64,000 bases of DNA from an uncultured Oscillospiraceae bacterium (lineage in GTDB: Bacteria > Bacillota > Clostridia > Oscillospirales > Oscillospiraceae): contig CANQVL010000005.1 in NCBI GenBank assembly GCA_947627285.1, positions 53,944-117,943 of the forward strand. Reading direction: 5' to 3'. A program made the position numbers and the translations under genes. The notes under the pieces are model-generated. The model was not told where the DNA came from. It ran no database searches and saw only the letters and a program-made list of their open reading frames with translations. Positions 1-8,749 of the stretch are shown here, in pieces. Each line of letters opens with the position of its first letter. The stretch's first letter is position 1.

Positions 1-129
1 TGGTGGGATATCGCCAAGGTCATCGCCGATGACGTCAAGGCCGCCGGCAATGACGACGCCGCCATCAAGGCCGCTCTCGATAAGTATATCGCCAGCGCCC
101 AGGGCTGCGTCACCGCTCCCGCTGAATAA
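1..129 (+). CDS. C-terminal end of a probable sugar-binding lipoprotein (partial)
   Basis: Only the last 42 residues are inside the window, ending in TAA. They form an alanine/lysine-rich amphipathic tail (DDVKAAGNDDAAIKAALDKY) like the final helix of extracellular solute-binding proteins. It lies 113 bases before a MalF-type permease on the same strand, where a MalE-type binding protein is expected. Function is inferred from position and helix character only; no diagnostic motif is visible. Low-to-moderate certainty. Confidence 0.55.
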   Translation, partial: WWDIAKVIADDVKAAGNDDAAIKAALDKYIASAQGCVTAPAE

Positions 130-190
130 ACCGGCTGATTTGGAGCTTTTTTAAAAGCGTCAGGTTAATTTCGGCCTGATATAGTATCTG

Positions 191-222
191 ATCGGCCGGG
201 ACTGGAAACAGCTCCGGCCGAT
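191..222 (+). promoter_or_regulatory. Intercistronic hairpin between binding protein and permease
   Basis: Nine-base perfect arms ATCGGCCGG and CCGGCCGAT enclose a 14-base loop. No T-run follows, so it is not a classical terminator. A stem here could protect the upstream message and so raise binding-protein level over permease level, as known in mal operons (inference). Confidence 0.45.
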
Positions 223-242
223 TAATTAAAAGGGGTGATTTG

Positions 243-1784
243 ATGAAAAGATACAGCGATATGGAATACCTTCGCTTATCAAAATGGAACAAATTCGTTT
301 ACAAGCTGGTATCCTTCCTGGTGAGCATCCCCTTGGGCATCGGACATTTCTTCGTCAAGATATGGAAGGGCATCAAGGAATTCGGCGGGAAGGTCGCCGC
401 CGAATGTAAGGACATCTGGACCACCTTCGTCACCGGCGACTGGAAGACAAAGCTCTCCTTCCTTGTCATGGGCTTCGGGAACCTTGCCCACGGGCAGATC
501 CTCCGCGGCGTCATGTTCCTCCTCTTTGAGGTCGTCTTCATCTTCTACATGGTCACCACCGGCGGCTACTGGCTGTCAAAGCTTGACAACCTGGGCGACA
601 AGGGTCCTGAGAGCGTCTATAACGCGGTGCTGGACACCAACACCACCGTCTTCAACGACAACTCCTTCAAGATCCTCCTCTACGGCGTTCTCACAATCTT
701 CTTCATTATAGCCTTCATTTACACCTGGCGTGCCAACGTCAAGCAGAATAAGCTCATAAACCAGATCCTCAAGTCCGGCAAAAAGCTTAAATCCGGCAAG
801 GACGACCTGAAATCCCTGGTGGACGACCAGTTCCACAAGACCCTTCTCGCCCTTCCCATGGTTGGTATCCTGGTGTTCACCGTCATGCCCATAGTGTTCA
901 TGGTGCTTGTCGCCTTCACCAACTACGACGGCTCCCACAACGGCTATTCCAACGCCCTGTTCACCTGGGTGGGACTTAAGAACTTCGGCACCATGTTCTC
1001 CTGGACCGCCAACACCTCGGCGGGGCTCCAGTCCTATTCCGCCACCTTCGGCGAGATACTCACCTGGACCCTTATCTGGGCGTTCTTTGCCACCTTCACC
1101 AACTATTTCCTTGGTATGTGCGTTGCCATGATGATCAACAAGAAGGGTATCCATCTGAAGAAGATGTGGCGTACCATACTTGTTATGACCGTCGCCATCC
1201 CCCAGTTTATCTCCCTGATGTACGTATCCAAAATGTTCGCCCAAAACGGACTGTTGAACCAGATGCTGATGAACCACGGCTGGATCAAGCAGCCGCTGCC
1301 CTTCTGGACCGATCCCACCTGGGCGAGGATCACCGTCATCATCATCAATATCTGGGTCGGCATTCCTTACCTCATGCTCATCACCACCGGTATCCTTATG
1401 AATATCCCCGCGGACCTCTACGAGTCCGCCAAGATAGACGGCGCCAACGCCTGGCAGCAGTACAGGAAGATCACCCTCCCGTATATGCTGTTCATCACCG
1501 GCCCCTATCTGCTCACCAGCTTCACGGGCAACATGAACAACTTCAACGTCATCTACCTCCTGACCGGCGGCGCGCCCACCAACGCGGCGGCGTCCGGCGC
1601 GGCGGGAAGCGTGGGCTACACGGACCTTCTTATCACCTGGCTCTTCAAGATCACCACGGGCGGCGAATCCCTCTACTACCTGGCGTCCGTCGTCGGTATC
1701 ATGGTCTTCGTAGTGGTGGCGCTGATCTCCCTTGTGGTCTACAACGTGCTGCCCTCCATTAAGAATGAGGAGGACTTCCAGTGA
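243..1784 (+). CDS. MalF-type sugar ABC transporter permease
   Basis: Inner-membrane subunit of a CUT1 importer, 513 residues, long for the family because of an N-terminal extension. The N-terminal third has several hydrophobic segments before the usual permease core. The EAA loop that docks the ATPase is seen at about residues 393-415 (YESAKIDGANAWQQYRKI). I start at ATG 243, after AAAAGGGGTGA; a TTG lies directly before it. The stop overlaps the next start (TGATG). With the amylases downstream the substrate is probably maltose or maltodextrin (inference). Confidence 0.85.
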   Translation: MKRYSDMEYLRLSKWNKFVYKLVSFLVSIPLGIGHFFVKIWKGIKEFGGKVAAECKDIWTTFVTGDWKTKLSFLVMGFGNLAHGQILRGVMFLLFEVVFIFYMVTTGGYWLSKLDNLGDKGPESVYNAVLDTNTTVFNDNSFKILLYGVLTIFFIIAFIYTWRANVKQNKLINQILKSGKKLKSGKDDLKSLVDDQFHKTLLALPMVGILVFTVMPIVFMVLVAFTNYDGSHNGYSNALFTWVGLKNFGTMFSWTANTSAGLQSYSATFGEILTWTLIWAFFATFTNYFLGMCVAMMINKKGIHLKKMWRTILVMTVAIPQFISLMYVSKMFAQNGLLNQMLMNHGWIKQPLPFWTDPTWARITVIIINIWVGIPYLMLITTGILMNIPADLYESAKIDGANAWQQYRKITLPYMLFITGPYLLTSFTGNMNNFNVIYLLTGGAPTNAAASGAAGSVGYTDLLITWLFKITTGGESLYYLASVVGIMVFVVVALISLVVYNVLPSIKNEEDFQ

Positions 1785-2647
1785 TGAATAACGAAAAGCG
1801 TCATATGGGTCTAAAGACCCTCAACAGGGCAAGCAACACTGTTATCTACATCCTGCTTGTCATCATCAGCGTTATCTGGCTGCTCCCCTTTGTCTTCATC
1901 GTCTTTCAGTCCTTCCGTGTTGAGTCCACCTGGCAGGTGGGATACGTCATCCCCCAGCAGTGGGGCCTCCAGAACTACATAAACCTCTGGAATTCCGACT
2001 TCAAGCGCTGGTATCTCAACACCTTCATCATCGCCCTGGCTTCCGCGGTGCTCGTCACCGTCATCCAGCTTTGCATGAGCTATACCCTCTCCCGTTTCCG
2101 CTTCAAGATGCGCGGGCCCCTTATGCGGTTCATGCTGATTTTGGGAATGTTCCCCGGAATGCTCACCATGATCATCCTCTACCGCGTTCTGGCTGACCTG
2201 GGCCTCACTCAGGCCAACGCTGTCCCCGGCCTCATTCTTGTGGGCGTGGCTTCCTCCGGCATGGGCTATTACGTCTCCAAGGGCTTCTTTGACACCATCC
2301 CCAAGTCCCTGGACGAGGCCGCCCGTGTTGACGGCGCCACCCGCTTCCAGGTGCTCTACAAGATCATCCTGCCCCTGGCAAAGCCCATCGTCATTTACAC
2401 CATCCTCACCGCCTTCATGGGCCCCTGGGGAGACTTCGTATTCGCCCGTTACGTGGCCATGGGCACCTCCGCCGGCTACAACGTGGCCGTCGGTATGTAC
2501 AGCTGGCTGACCAATGACCAGATCAACAGCTGGTATACCACCTTCTGCGCCGGCGGCGTTATCGTCGCCCTCCCCGTGACCATCCTCTTCATGTGCCTGC
2601 AAAAGTATTATGTCGAGGGCGTTACCGGCGGCGCCGTAAAAGGCTGA
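1784..2647 (+). CDS. MalG-type sugar ABC transporter permease
   Basis: Second membrane subunit of the CUT1 importer, 287 residues, normal length. Hydrophobic N-terminal helix near residues 20-45 and the EAA loop at about residues 176-198 (DEAARVDGATRFQVLYKI). The ATG overlaps the stop of the preceding permease by one base, which implies translational coupling and equal stoichiometry. Extra charged or soluble domains are absent. Together with the upstream permease and downstream ATPase it forms a complete maltodextrin-type transporter. Confidence 0.87.
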   Translation: MNNEKRHMGLKTLNRASNTVIYILLVIISVIWLLPFVFIVFQSFRVESTWQVGYVIPQQWGLQNYINLWNSDFKRWYLNTFIIALASAVLVTVIQLCMSYTLSRFRFKMRGPLMRFMLILGMFPGMLTMIILYRVLADLGLTQANAVPGLILVGVASSGMGYYVSKGFFDTIPKSLDEAARVDGATRFQVLYKIILPLAKPIVIYTILTAFMGPWGDFVFARYVAMGTSAGYNVAVGMYSWLTNDQINSWYTTFCAGGVIVALPVTILFMCLQKYYVEGVTGGAVKG

Positions 2648-2667
2648 TTTGAAAGGAGAATAAGGAT

Positions 2668-3789
2668 ATGGCAAGTGTAAAACTTACTAACGTCAAAAAA
2701 ATCTACGACAAGAACGTCGTTGCTGTCCATGACTTCAACCTTGAGATCAAGGACAAGGAATTTGTGGTCTTCGTCGGCCCCTCCGGATGCGGCAAGTCCA
2801 CCACCCTGCGCATGATAGCCGGCCTTGAGGACATCTCCGAGGGCACCGTAGAGATCGACGGCGAGGTCGTCAACGACCTCCAGCCCAAGGACCGCGGCAT
2901 AGCCATGGTCTTCCAGAACTACGCCCTCTATCCCCACATGTCCGTCTATGACAACATCGCCTTCTCTCTGCGCCTCAAGAAGGTCCCAGAGGACGTCATC
3001 TACGACAAGGTCACCAAGGCCGCCGAGATCCTGGGCATCACCGAGTACCTGATGCGCAAGCCCCGCGCCCTCTCCGGCGGGCAGAGGCAGCGTGTCGCCA
3101 TCGGACGCGCCATGGTCCGCGACTCCAAGGTCTTCCTCATGGATGAGCCCCTCTCCAACCTGGACGCAAAGCTCCGTAACCAGATGCGCGCCGAGATCAT
3201 CCTTCTCCGCCAGAAGCTTGACACCACCTTCATCTACGTCACCCACGACCAGACCGAGGCCATGACCCTGGCTGACCGTATCGTCATCATGAAGGACGGT
3301 TTCATCATGCAGGTTGGCTCCCCCGACGAGGTCTTTGATATGCCCGACAACCTGTTCGTCGCCGAGTTCATAGGCGCTCCCAAGATGAACATAGTCCGCA
3401 CAAAGCTCGTCTGCGAGGGCGGCAAGTATTACGTCACCCCCTTCGGCGCCAAGATCCCCGTGGACGGCGACAAGGGCAAGGCGCTGGCGGCGCGCAACGT
3501 CAAATCCGGCGACGTGCTCCTGGGCGTCCGCCCCGAGCACATCCAGCTCGCCAAGGCCGCTGACCACGCCATCCCCTGCACCCTGGTGGTGGACGAGATG
3601 ATGGGCTCCGAGCTCCATCTCCACGTTGACACCGAGGACGGCTCCCGCCTCATAGTCAGGGTCCCCACCCTTGACCTTGACAAGGAGGAGCGCCGCGCCC
3701 TGGTCGCCGGAGCCAAGCTCCACATCACCTTCGAGGGCAAGGCCATGCACCTCTTCGACCCCGACACGGAGAAGAACCTTCTCACCTGA
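2668..3789 (+). CDS. MalK/MsmX/UgpC-type sugar ABC transporter ATPase
   Basis: Cytoplasmic ATPase that powers the importer, 373 residues. Walker A GPSGCGKST at 37-45, signature LSGGQRQR near 135, Walker B with DEP near 158-162, and the switch histidine in THDQ near 193. The C-terminal third is the TOBE-like regulatory domain typical of CUT1 ATPases. Ribosome site AAAGGAG lies 8-9 bases before ATG. Firmicutes often use one such ATPase for several CUT1 importers. The transporter at 55040-58333 has no ATPase of its own in the window, so this protein might serve both (inference). Confidence 0.92.
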   Translation: MASVKLTNVKKIYDKNVVAVHDFNLEIKDKEFVVFVGPSGCGKSTTLRMIAGLEDISEGTVEIDGEVVNDLQPKDRGIAMVFQNYALYPHMSVYDNIAFSLRLKKVPEDVIYDKVTKAAEILGITEYLMRKPRALSGGQRQRVAIGRAMVRDSKVFLMDEPLSNLDAKLRNQMRAEIILLRQKLDTTFIYVTHDQTEAMTLADRIVIMKDGFIMQVGSPDEVFDMPDNLFVAEFIGAPKMNIVRTKLVCEGGKYYVTPFGAKIPVDGDKGKALAARNVKSGDVLLGVRPEHIQLAKAADHAIPCTLVVDEMMGSELHLHVDTEDGSRLIVRVPTLDLDKEERRALVAGAKLHITFEGKAMHLFDPDTEKNLLT

Positions 3790-3816
3790 TAAAATCACAC
3801 CTAAAACCTCATTCCG

Positions 3817-3848
3817 GGGCTGTGGCCAACGGCCACAGCCCTATTTTA
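3817..3848 (+). terminator. Intrinsic terminator after the ABC transporter operon
   Basis: Eleven-base perfect arms GGGCTGTGGCC and GGCCACAGCCC with a 3-base AAC loop, followed by TATTTTA. It lies 28 bases after the ATPase stop and 56 bases before the amylase, so it ends the transporter transcript or attenuates into the amylase. Confidence 0.75.
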
Positions 3849-3903
3849 GTGTTCACTTACGAATTAGCCGAATAACGATTTGATGTTTTAACGGAGGATC
3901 AAA

Positions 3904-5544
3904 ATGAAAAATCGCGCTTTTGCGCTTACGCTCGCCCTGCTCCTCCTGCTCACCGCCTGCTCAAAGGGCGTGGAAGTGGGGTCAAATGAGGAATACGAGC
4001 ACGCAGATACCGGCGAGGCCATAATCTCCGGCCCCCAGGTGGAGAACGCCGCGGCGACGACCGACAACTACCGGGTGTTCTATGAGATCTTCGTCGGCTC
4101 CTTCTCCGACTCCGACGGCGACGGCACCGGCGACCTTCGCGGCATAATCGACCGCATGGACTACCTGAACGACGGCGACGACGCCTCCGGCCTCTCTCTG
4201 GGCGTGGAGGGCATATGGCTCTCACCCATCTTTACCTCCCCCAGCTACCACAAGTACGACGTGGACGATTACTACGAGATCGACCCCGCCTTCGGCACCA
4301 TGGAGGACCTGAAGGAGCTGGTTGACCTGTGCCACCAGCGCAATGTAAAGGTCATTCTGGACCTTGTCATCAACCACACCGGTCCCAACAACGAGTGGTT
4401 CAAAAGCTTCTGCAAGGCCCACGTGGAGGGCGATACCTCCAATGAGTATTACGACTTCTACTCCTGGAGCCCCGCCGGTCAGACCGCCCCTGCCGGACGC
4501 ACCTTCAGCCAGATCCCCGGCTGCGGCGATATGTACGAATGTAACTTCTCCGGCTCCATGCCGGAGCTCAACTACGATAACCCCGCGGTGCGCGAGACCA
4601 TGCTGGACGTGGCGAAATTCTACCTCGACCTGGGCGTTGACGGCTTCCGCTTTGACGCCGCCAAGTACATCTACTTCGGCGACAATAAGCTCAGCGGCGA
4701 ATTCTGGGTGTGGTACATGGACGAGCTTCGCACCGTAAAGCCCGACATCTACACCGTCGCCGAGGTCTGGGACGCCGACGGCATCACCGACGCCTACTTC
4801 CCGGCGCTGAACTGCTTCAACTTCACCACCTCCCAGGCCAACGGGCTCATCGCCTCCACCGCCAAGGGCGGAAGCGTGGACTCCTACACCGCCTACGTGG
4901 ACGCGTACCTTGACAGGATCCATGACCTCAACCCCGACGCCATGATCGTGCCCTTCATCGCCAACCACGACACCGACCGGGCGGGGGGCTACCTCTCCTC
5001 CACCAACGGGCAGATGCAGATGGCGGCGAACCTCTACATCCTTTCCCCAGGCTCGCCCTTCATCTACTACGGCGAGGAGCTGGGCGCGAGGGGCTCACGC
5101 GGCGGCGCGAATACTGACGCCAACCGGAGACTCAAGATGGAGTGGGGCGGCGACGCCACGATTCGCGACCCCGAGGGCTCCACCTACAAGGCCGACAACC
5201 GCGTCCCCGCCACCGCCGAGGAGCAGCTTGCCGACGGAGCCAGCCTCTTCAGCCACTACAAAAAGCTAATCATGGTCCGCAAGGCAAATCCCGCCATAGC
5301 CCGGGGCGACTACACGCCCATCGACCTTGATGGCACAGGCGTTGGCGGCGTCACCTCCACCTATGAGGGCACGACCGTCGCGGTGTTCCACAACACCACC
5401 GAGGAGACGGCAACTCTTGACCTGTCCTCCGCCGGCATTTCCGTGACGGAGATAAACGCCTGCCTCGGCATGGGCAGCGCCCAGCTCAAGGGCTCCACAC
5501 TCACCCTTGACGCCATGACCAGCGTCGTCCTGGCCTGCGGATGA
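3904..5544 (+). CDS. Lipoprotein alpha-amylase (GH13)
   Basis: Cell-surface enzyme cutting alpha-1,4-glucan, 546 residues. A lipoprotein signal ends in LLTAC with Cys19, so the enzyme is anchored outside the membrane. The (beta/alpha)8 GH13 core starts near residue 55 ([15 protein letters not shown]). Catalytic residues are visible: nucleophile Asp251 in GFRFDAA, acid/base Glu287 in VAEVWD, transition-state Asp356 in ANHDTDR. The C-terminal beta domain is short. The ribosome site ACGGAGG precedes ATG. It probably supplies oligosaccharides to the upstream importer (inference). Confidence 0.92.
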   Translation: MKNRAFALTLALLLLLTACSKGVEVGSNEEYEHADTGEAIISGPQVENAAATTDNYRVFYEIFVGSFSDSDGDGTGDLRGIIDRMDYLNDGDDASGLSLGVEGIWLSPIFTSPSYHKYDVDDYYEIDPAFGTMEDLKELVDLCHQRNVKVILDLVINHTGPNNEWFKSFCKAHVEGDTSNEYYDFYSWSPAGQTAPAGRTFSQIPGCGDMYECNFSGSMPELNYDNPAVRETMLDVAKFYLDLGVDGFRFDAAKYIYFGDNKLSGEFWVWYMDELRTVKPDIYTVAEVWDADGITDAYFPALNCFNFTTSQANGLIASTAKGGSVDSYTAYVDAYLDRIHDLNPDAMIVPFIANHDTDRAGGYLSSTNGQMQMAANLYILSPGSPFIYYGEELGARGSRGGANTDANRRLKMEWGGDATIRDPEGSTYKADNRVPATAEEQLADGASLFSHYKKLIMVRKANPAIARGDYTPIDLDGTGVGGVTSTYEGTTVAVFHNTTEETATLDLSSAGISVTEINACLGMGSAQLKGSTLTLDAMTSVVLACG

Positions 5545-5590
5545 GTAAGAAATTGAATGAATAAGTGATTGAATAAACGGAGGGGTAAAA

Positions 5591-8323
5591 ATGAAAAAGC
5601 GCACAAGACCTTTGACACGCCTGGGCAGTCTGCTTCTCGCGCTGCTTATGCTCACAGCCCTGTTCTCCGCCTGCCTCACACCGGCTCTGGCGGCGGAGGG
5701 CGTCACCGTAAAGCTCCACTACAACCGTCCCGACGGCGACTACGGCGGCTGGAACCTCTGGTTCTGGCCCGAGGGCAAGGACGGCGCGGTATACGACCTT
5801 GTTGAGGAGGACGGCGAAATGGTCGCCACCTACCCGGTGCCCGCGGGGACCACAAGGGTCGGCTTCATCGTCCGCAAGGGCGAGTGGGAGCAGAAGGACG
5901 TGGACGCCGACCAGTACATAGAGCTTCCCGACGTCCTTCGCGGCACCGTCCACATCTACGTGGAGTCCGGCGTGGAGGGCTACACCCGCGTTGACGGCGA
6001 CGACGTGGTCACCGGCGTCCTCGTCTCCGCCGTGAAGTACGACTACGACGCCCACACCGTCAACGTCACCCTCACCGGCAAGCTCTCCGCCGACCCCGCT
6101 GAGGCATTTGCCGTCAACGGACCCGACGGCTCCGTCGAGTTCACCGCCGCCGAGACAGGCGACGGAAAATACGCCCTCTCGGTCCCCGAGCTGGACCTGA
6201 CGCTCACCTACACACTTATCTTTGACGGAACGGAGTACAAGATAACCATGCCCAACATCTACTCCACGGACAGCTTCGAGGCGGAATACACCTACACCGG
6301 CGACGACCTGGGCGCTGTGTGGTCGCCGGAAAAGACCGCCTTCCGCCTCTGGGCGCCCACAGCCTCCGAGGCGTTTGTGAACCTTTACAGCTCAGGCACC
6401 CAGGACGCCGACGACCTCATTGAGTCCATTCCCATGACAGCCGCCGAAAACGGCACCTGGACCGCCGAAAGGTCCGGCGACCTCAACGGCACCTATTACA
6501 CCTTCTCCGTCACCGTCGGCGGCAAGACCGTGGAGGCGTGCGACCCCTACGCCCGCACCACCGGCGTCAACGGAAACAGGGCGATGGTCATCGACCTTGA
6601 CTCCACCGACCCCGAGGGCTGGGCGGAGGACAAAAACCCCAACGCGGATCTCGGCTACACCGACGCCGTTATATATGAGCTCCACGTCCGCGATCTCTCC
6701 GTGGACGAAAGCTCCGGTATCGTGAACAAGGGCAAATACTTAGGCTTCACCGAGACCGGCACCAAGACCGCCGGCGGCATGGCGACAGGCGTTGACCACA
6801 TAAAGGAGCTGGGCGCCACCCACGTCCACCTTCTGCCGGTCTACGACTTCGGCTCCGTGGACGAGACGCGCCTTGACGAGCCGCAGTTCAACTGGGGCTA
6901 CGACCCGGTGAACTACAACGTCCCCGAGGGCTCCTACTCCACCGACCCCTACAACGGCGCGGTGCGCGTCAGCGAGATGAAGCAGATGGTGAAGGCGCTC
7001 CACGACCAGGGGCTCTCCGTCATCATGGACGTGGTGTACAACCACGTGTACAACGCCTCGGAATTCTGCGTCAACAAGCTCGTCCCCGACTACTTCTCTC
7101 GCACCACGGAAAACGGCTCCTACTCCAGCGGCTCCGGCTGCGGCAACGACACTGCCTCGGAGCGGAGCATGGTGCGCAAGTACATCGTTGACTCCGTGAA
7201 ATACTGGTGCGACGAGTACCACATCGACGGCTTCCGCTTTGACCTGGTGGGCCTTTTGGACACCCAGACGATCAACGAGCTTGTGGACGCCGTCCACGCC
7301 GTCCGCCCCGACGTCATCTTCTACGGCGAGGGCTGGAGCATGTCCACCTCCGTCACCAAGCCCGACGTGGAGCTCGCCACCCAGCAAAACTCCTCCAAGA
7401 CGCCCGGCTTTGCCTACTTCAACGACTCCATCCGCGACGCGCTGAAGGGCAGCGTATTCCAAATCGAGCGCGGCTTTGTCTCCGGCGCGGACGCGAAGAA
7501 GTCCTCCGTGGAGCAGAGCTTCCTGGGCAAGCCCATCTGGTGCAAGTCCCCGGCACAGCTCATAAATTACGCCTCCTGCCACGACAACAACACCCTTTTT
7601 GACCGCCTCGCCCTCACCAGAACCGACGCCTCCCGCGAGGACCTCATCAAGATGAACAACCTGGCGGCGGCGATCTATATTACGAGCCAGGGCGTACCAT
7701 TCATGCAGGCGGGGGAGGAGATACTCCGCTCCAAGGTCAAGGAGGACGGGAGCTTCGACGAGAACAGCTACGCCTCCTCCGATGAGGTGAACTCCATCAA
7801 GTGGTCCAACCTGGACGAGCAGGAGTACAGCGACGTTTTTGAGTATTACAAGGGGCTCATCGCCTTCCGCAAGGCCCACCCCGTCCTTCGCCTCTCCACC
7901 GCCGAGGACGTGAAGGCCAACGTCGCCTCCGCCGACGCCCCCAAGGGCGTCGCCGCCTTCGAGCTGAAGGGCGGCGTCAACGGCGAGCCCTCAAACGGCA
8001 TATTCGTCATCTTCAACGGCACCGCCGAGACGCAGACTGTCTCCCTCCCCCTCGGGAACGAGTGGGAGATATGCGTCAACGGCGAGACAGCCGGAACGGA
8101 GGTCCTGGGCGCCGCCTCCAACACCGTCGAGGTCGCGCCAATCTCCGCCCTCATTCTCACAAAGGGCAGGGAGATAGAGATACCCGAGACCCCCGGCGAC
8201 ACCGAGAGCGCCAATAACGGCCTCTCACCCCTCGCCATCGCCGCCATAGCCGGCGGCTCCGCCGCCGTCCTCGGCGCCGTGTTCGCCGCCGTCAGCTCCA
8301 AGCGCCGCAAGAACGGAAAATAA
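5591..8323 (+). CDS. pulA: Type I pullulanase, membrane-anchored
   Basis: Debranching enzyme hydrolysing alpha-1,6 bonds in pullulan, glycogen and amylopectin, 910 residues. Order: signal peptide with likely cleavage at ALA-AEG near residue 35; starch-binding PUD/CBM41-like domain at about 37-135; CBM48-like domain at about 230-330; GH13_14 catalytic domain. The pullulanase mark WGYDP is present in FNWGYDPVNY. Catalytic residues: Asp551 (GFRFDLVG), Glu580 (YGEGWS), Asp665 (SCHDNN). The C-terminus is a hydrophobic helix (about 880-900) followed by KRRKNGK, a plain membrane anchor without LPXTG. Follows the amylase by 46 bases. Confidence 0.94.
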   Translation: MKKRTRPLTRLGSLLLALLMLTALFSACLTPALAAEGVTVKLHYNRPDGDYGGWNLWFWPEGKDGAVYDLVEEDGEMVATYPVPAGTTRVGFIVRKGEWEQKDVDADQYIELPDVLRGTVHIYVESGVEGYTRVDGDDVVTGVLVSAVKYDYDAHTVNVTLTGKLSADPAEAFAVNGPDGSVEFTAAETGDGKYALSVPELDLTLTYTLIFDGTEYKITMPNIYSTDSFEAEYTYTGDDLGAVWSPEKTAFRLWAPTASEAFVNLYSSGTQDADDLIESIPMTAAENGTWTAERSGDLNGTYYTFSVTVGGKTVEACDPYARTTGVNGNRAMVIDLDSTDPEGWAEDKNPNADLGYTDAVIYELHVRDLSVDESSGIVNKGKYLGFTETGTKTAGGMATGVDHIKELGATHVHLLPVYDFGSVDETRLDEPQFNWGYDPVNYNVPEGSYSTDPYNGAVRVSEMKQMVKALHDQGLSVIMDVVYNHVYNASEFCVNKLVPDYFSRTTENGSYSSGSGCGNDTASERSMVRKYIVDSVKYWCDEYHIDGFRFDLVGLLDTQTINELVDAVHAVRPDVIFYGEGWSMSTSVTKPDVELATQQNSSKTPGFAYFNDSIRDALKGSVFQIERGFVSGADAKKSSVEQSFLGKPIWCKSPAQLINYASCHDNNTLFDRLALTRTDASREDLIKMNNLAAAIYITSQGVPFMQAGEEILRSKVKEDGSFDENSYASSDEVNSIKWSNLDEQEYSDVFEYYKGLIAFRKAHPVLRLSTAEDVKANVASADAPKGVAAFELKGGVNGEPSNGIFVIFNGTAETQTVSLPLGNEWEICVNGETAGTEVLGAASNTVEVAPISALILTKGREIEIPETPGDTESANNGLSPLAIAAIAGGSAAVLGAVFAAVSSKRRKNGK

Positions 8324-8556
8324 ACCAACAAACCTGACCGAATACCGAAAAAGCCCGCCAGGGCTTTCAGCCTGTCGGCAAAGGCCTTTGGCCTTTGCCG
8401 ACAAGGGGAACGTGCGGGCAATTTTCTCTGAATTTTGCGAAATTCAGAAAAAATTGCCCTGCTGTCGCCCTGCGCGCGCCCTCGTCGTCGCGGAAGTCGC
8501 TTAACCTCGCCCCGCCGCAAGCGGCAGGGCTCAGGCGCGGACTTCGCTCCTCCTCT

Positions 8557-8582
8557 CCCCACGCAATCATGATTGCGTGGGG
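8557..8582. repeat. 26-base perfect palindrome inside mosaic element A
   Basis: The half-site CCCCACGCAATCA is followed directly by its exact complement. An identical palindrome is present in copy C at 23471-23496. It is absent from copy B. Confidence 0.85.
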
Positions 8583-8694
8583 ACCCCAAAATGCGCACAC
8601 TTGGGCGACAAAAGGTAATTTTTCCGACGTACATGCCGCCGGAAAAATATTGGATATGGGACATTACTCTTTTCTGGGGTTTGTCTATAGTCTG

Positions 8695-8714
8695 AAAGCC
8701 CGTCAGGGCTTTTT
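8695..8714 (+). terminator. Terminator-like stem at right edge of mosaic element A
   Basis: AAAGCCC, GTCA loop, GGGCTTT, then TT. It points rightward and lies 36 bases before the debranching-enzyme gene, so it may insulate that gene from upstream transcription. Confidence 0.45.
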
Positions 8715-8749
8715 CGATATTATGTAGGAGTATTTTTAAGGAATTTGAC

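Larger units (their letters stand above)
8346..8716. repeat. Mosaic hairpin element, copy A
   Basis: Fills most of the 426-base gap after the pullulanase gene; no credible gene is here. It is bounded by inverted stems AAAGCCC/GGGCTTT at 8350-8367 and 8695-8712. In order it holds: a 13-base hairpin at 8373-8403 (TGTCGGCAAAGGC arm); linker GGAACGTGCGG; a second hairpin with TGCG at its tip; a GC-rich core; a 26-base perfect palindrome at 8557-8582; and a segment CCGACGTACATGCCGCCGG near 8624. The same order recurs reversed at 13110-13400 and, in part, at 23331-23575. Confidence 0.8.

Noticed and set aside
576..7879. Long minus-strand open frames opposite the permease and pullulanase genes
   Set aside because: They follow from GC-rich codon bias on the coding strand, have no ribosome sites, and encode His/Val/Gly-rich sequences with no domain character.
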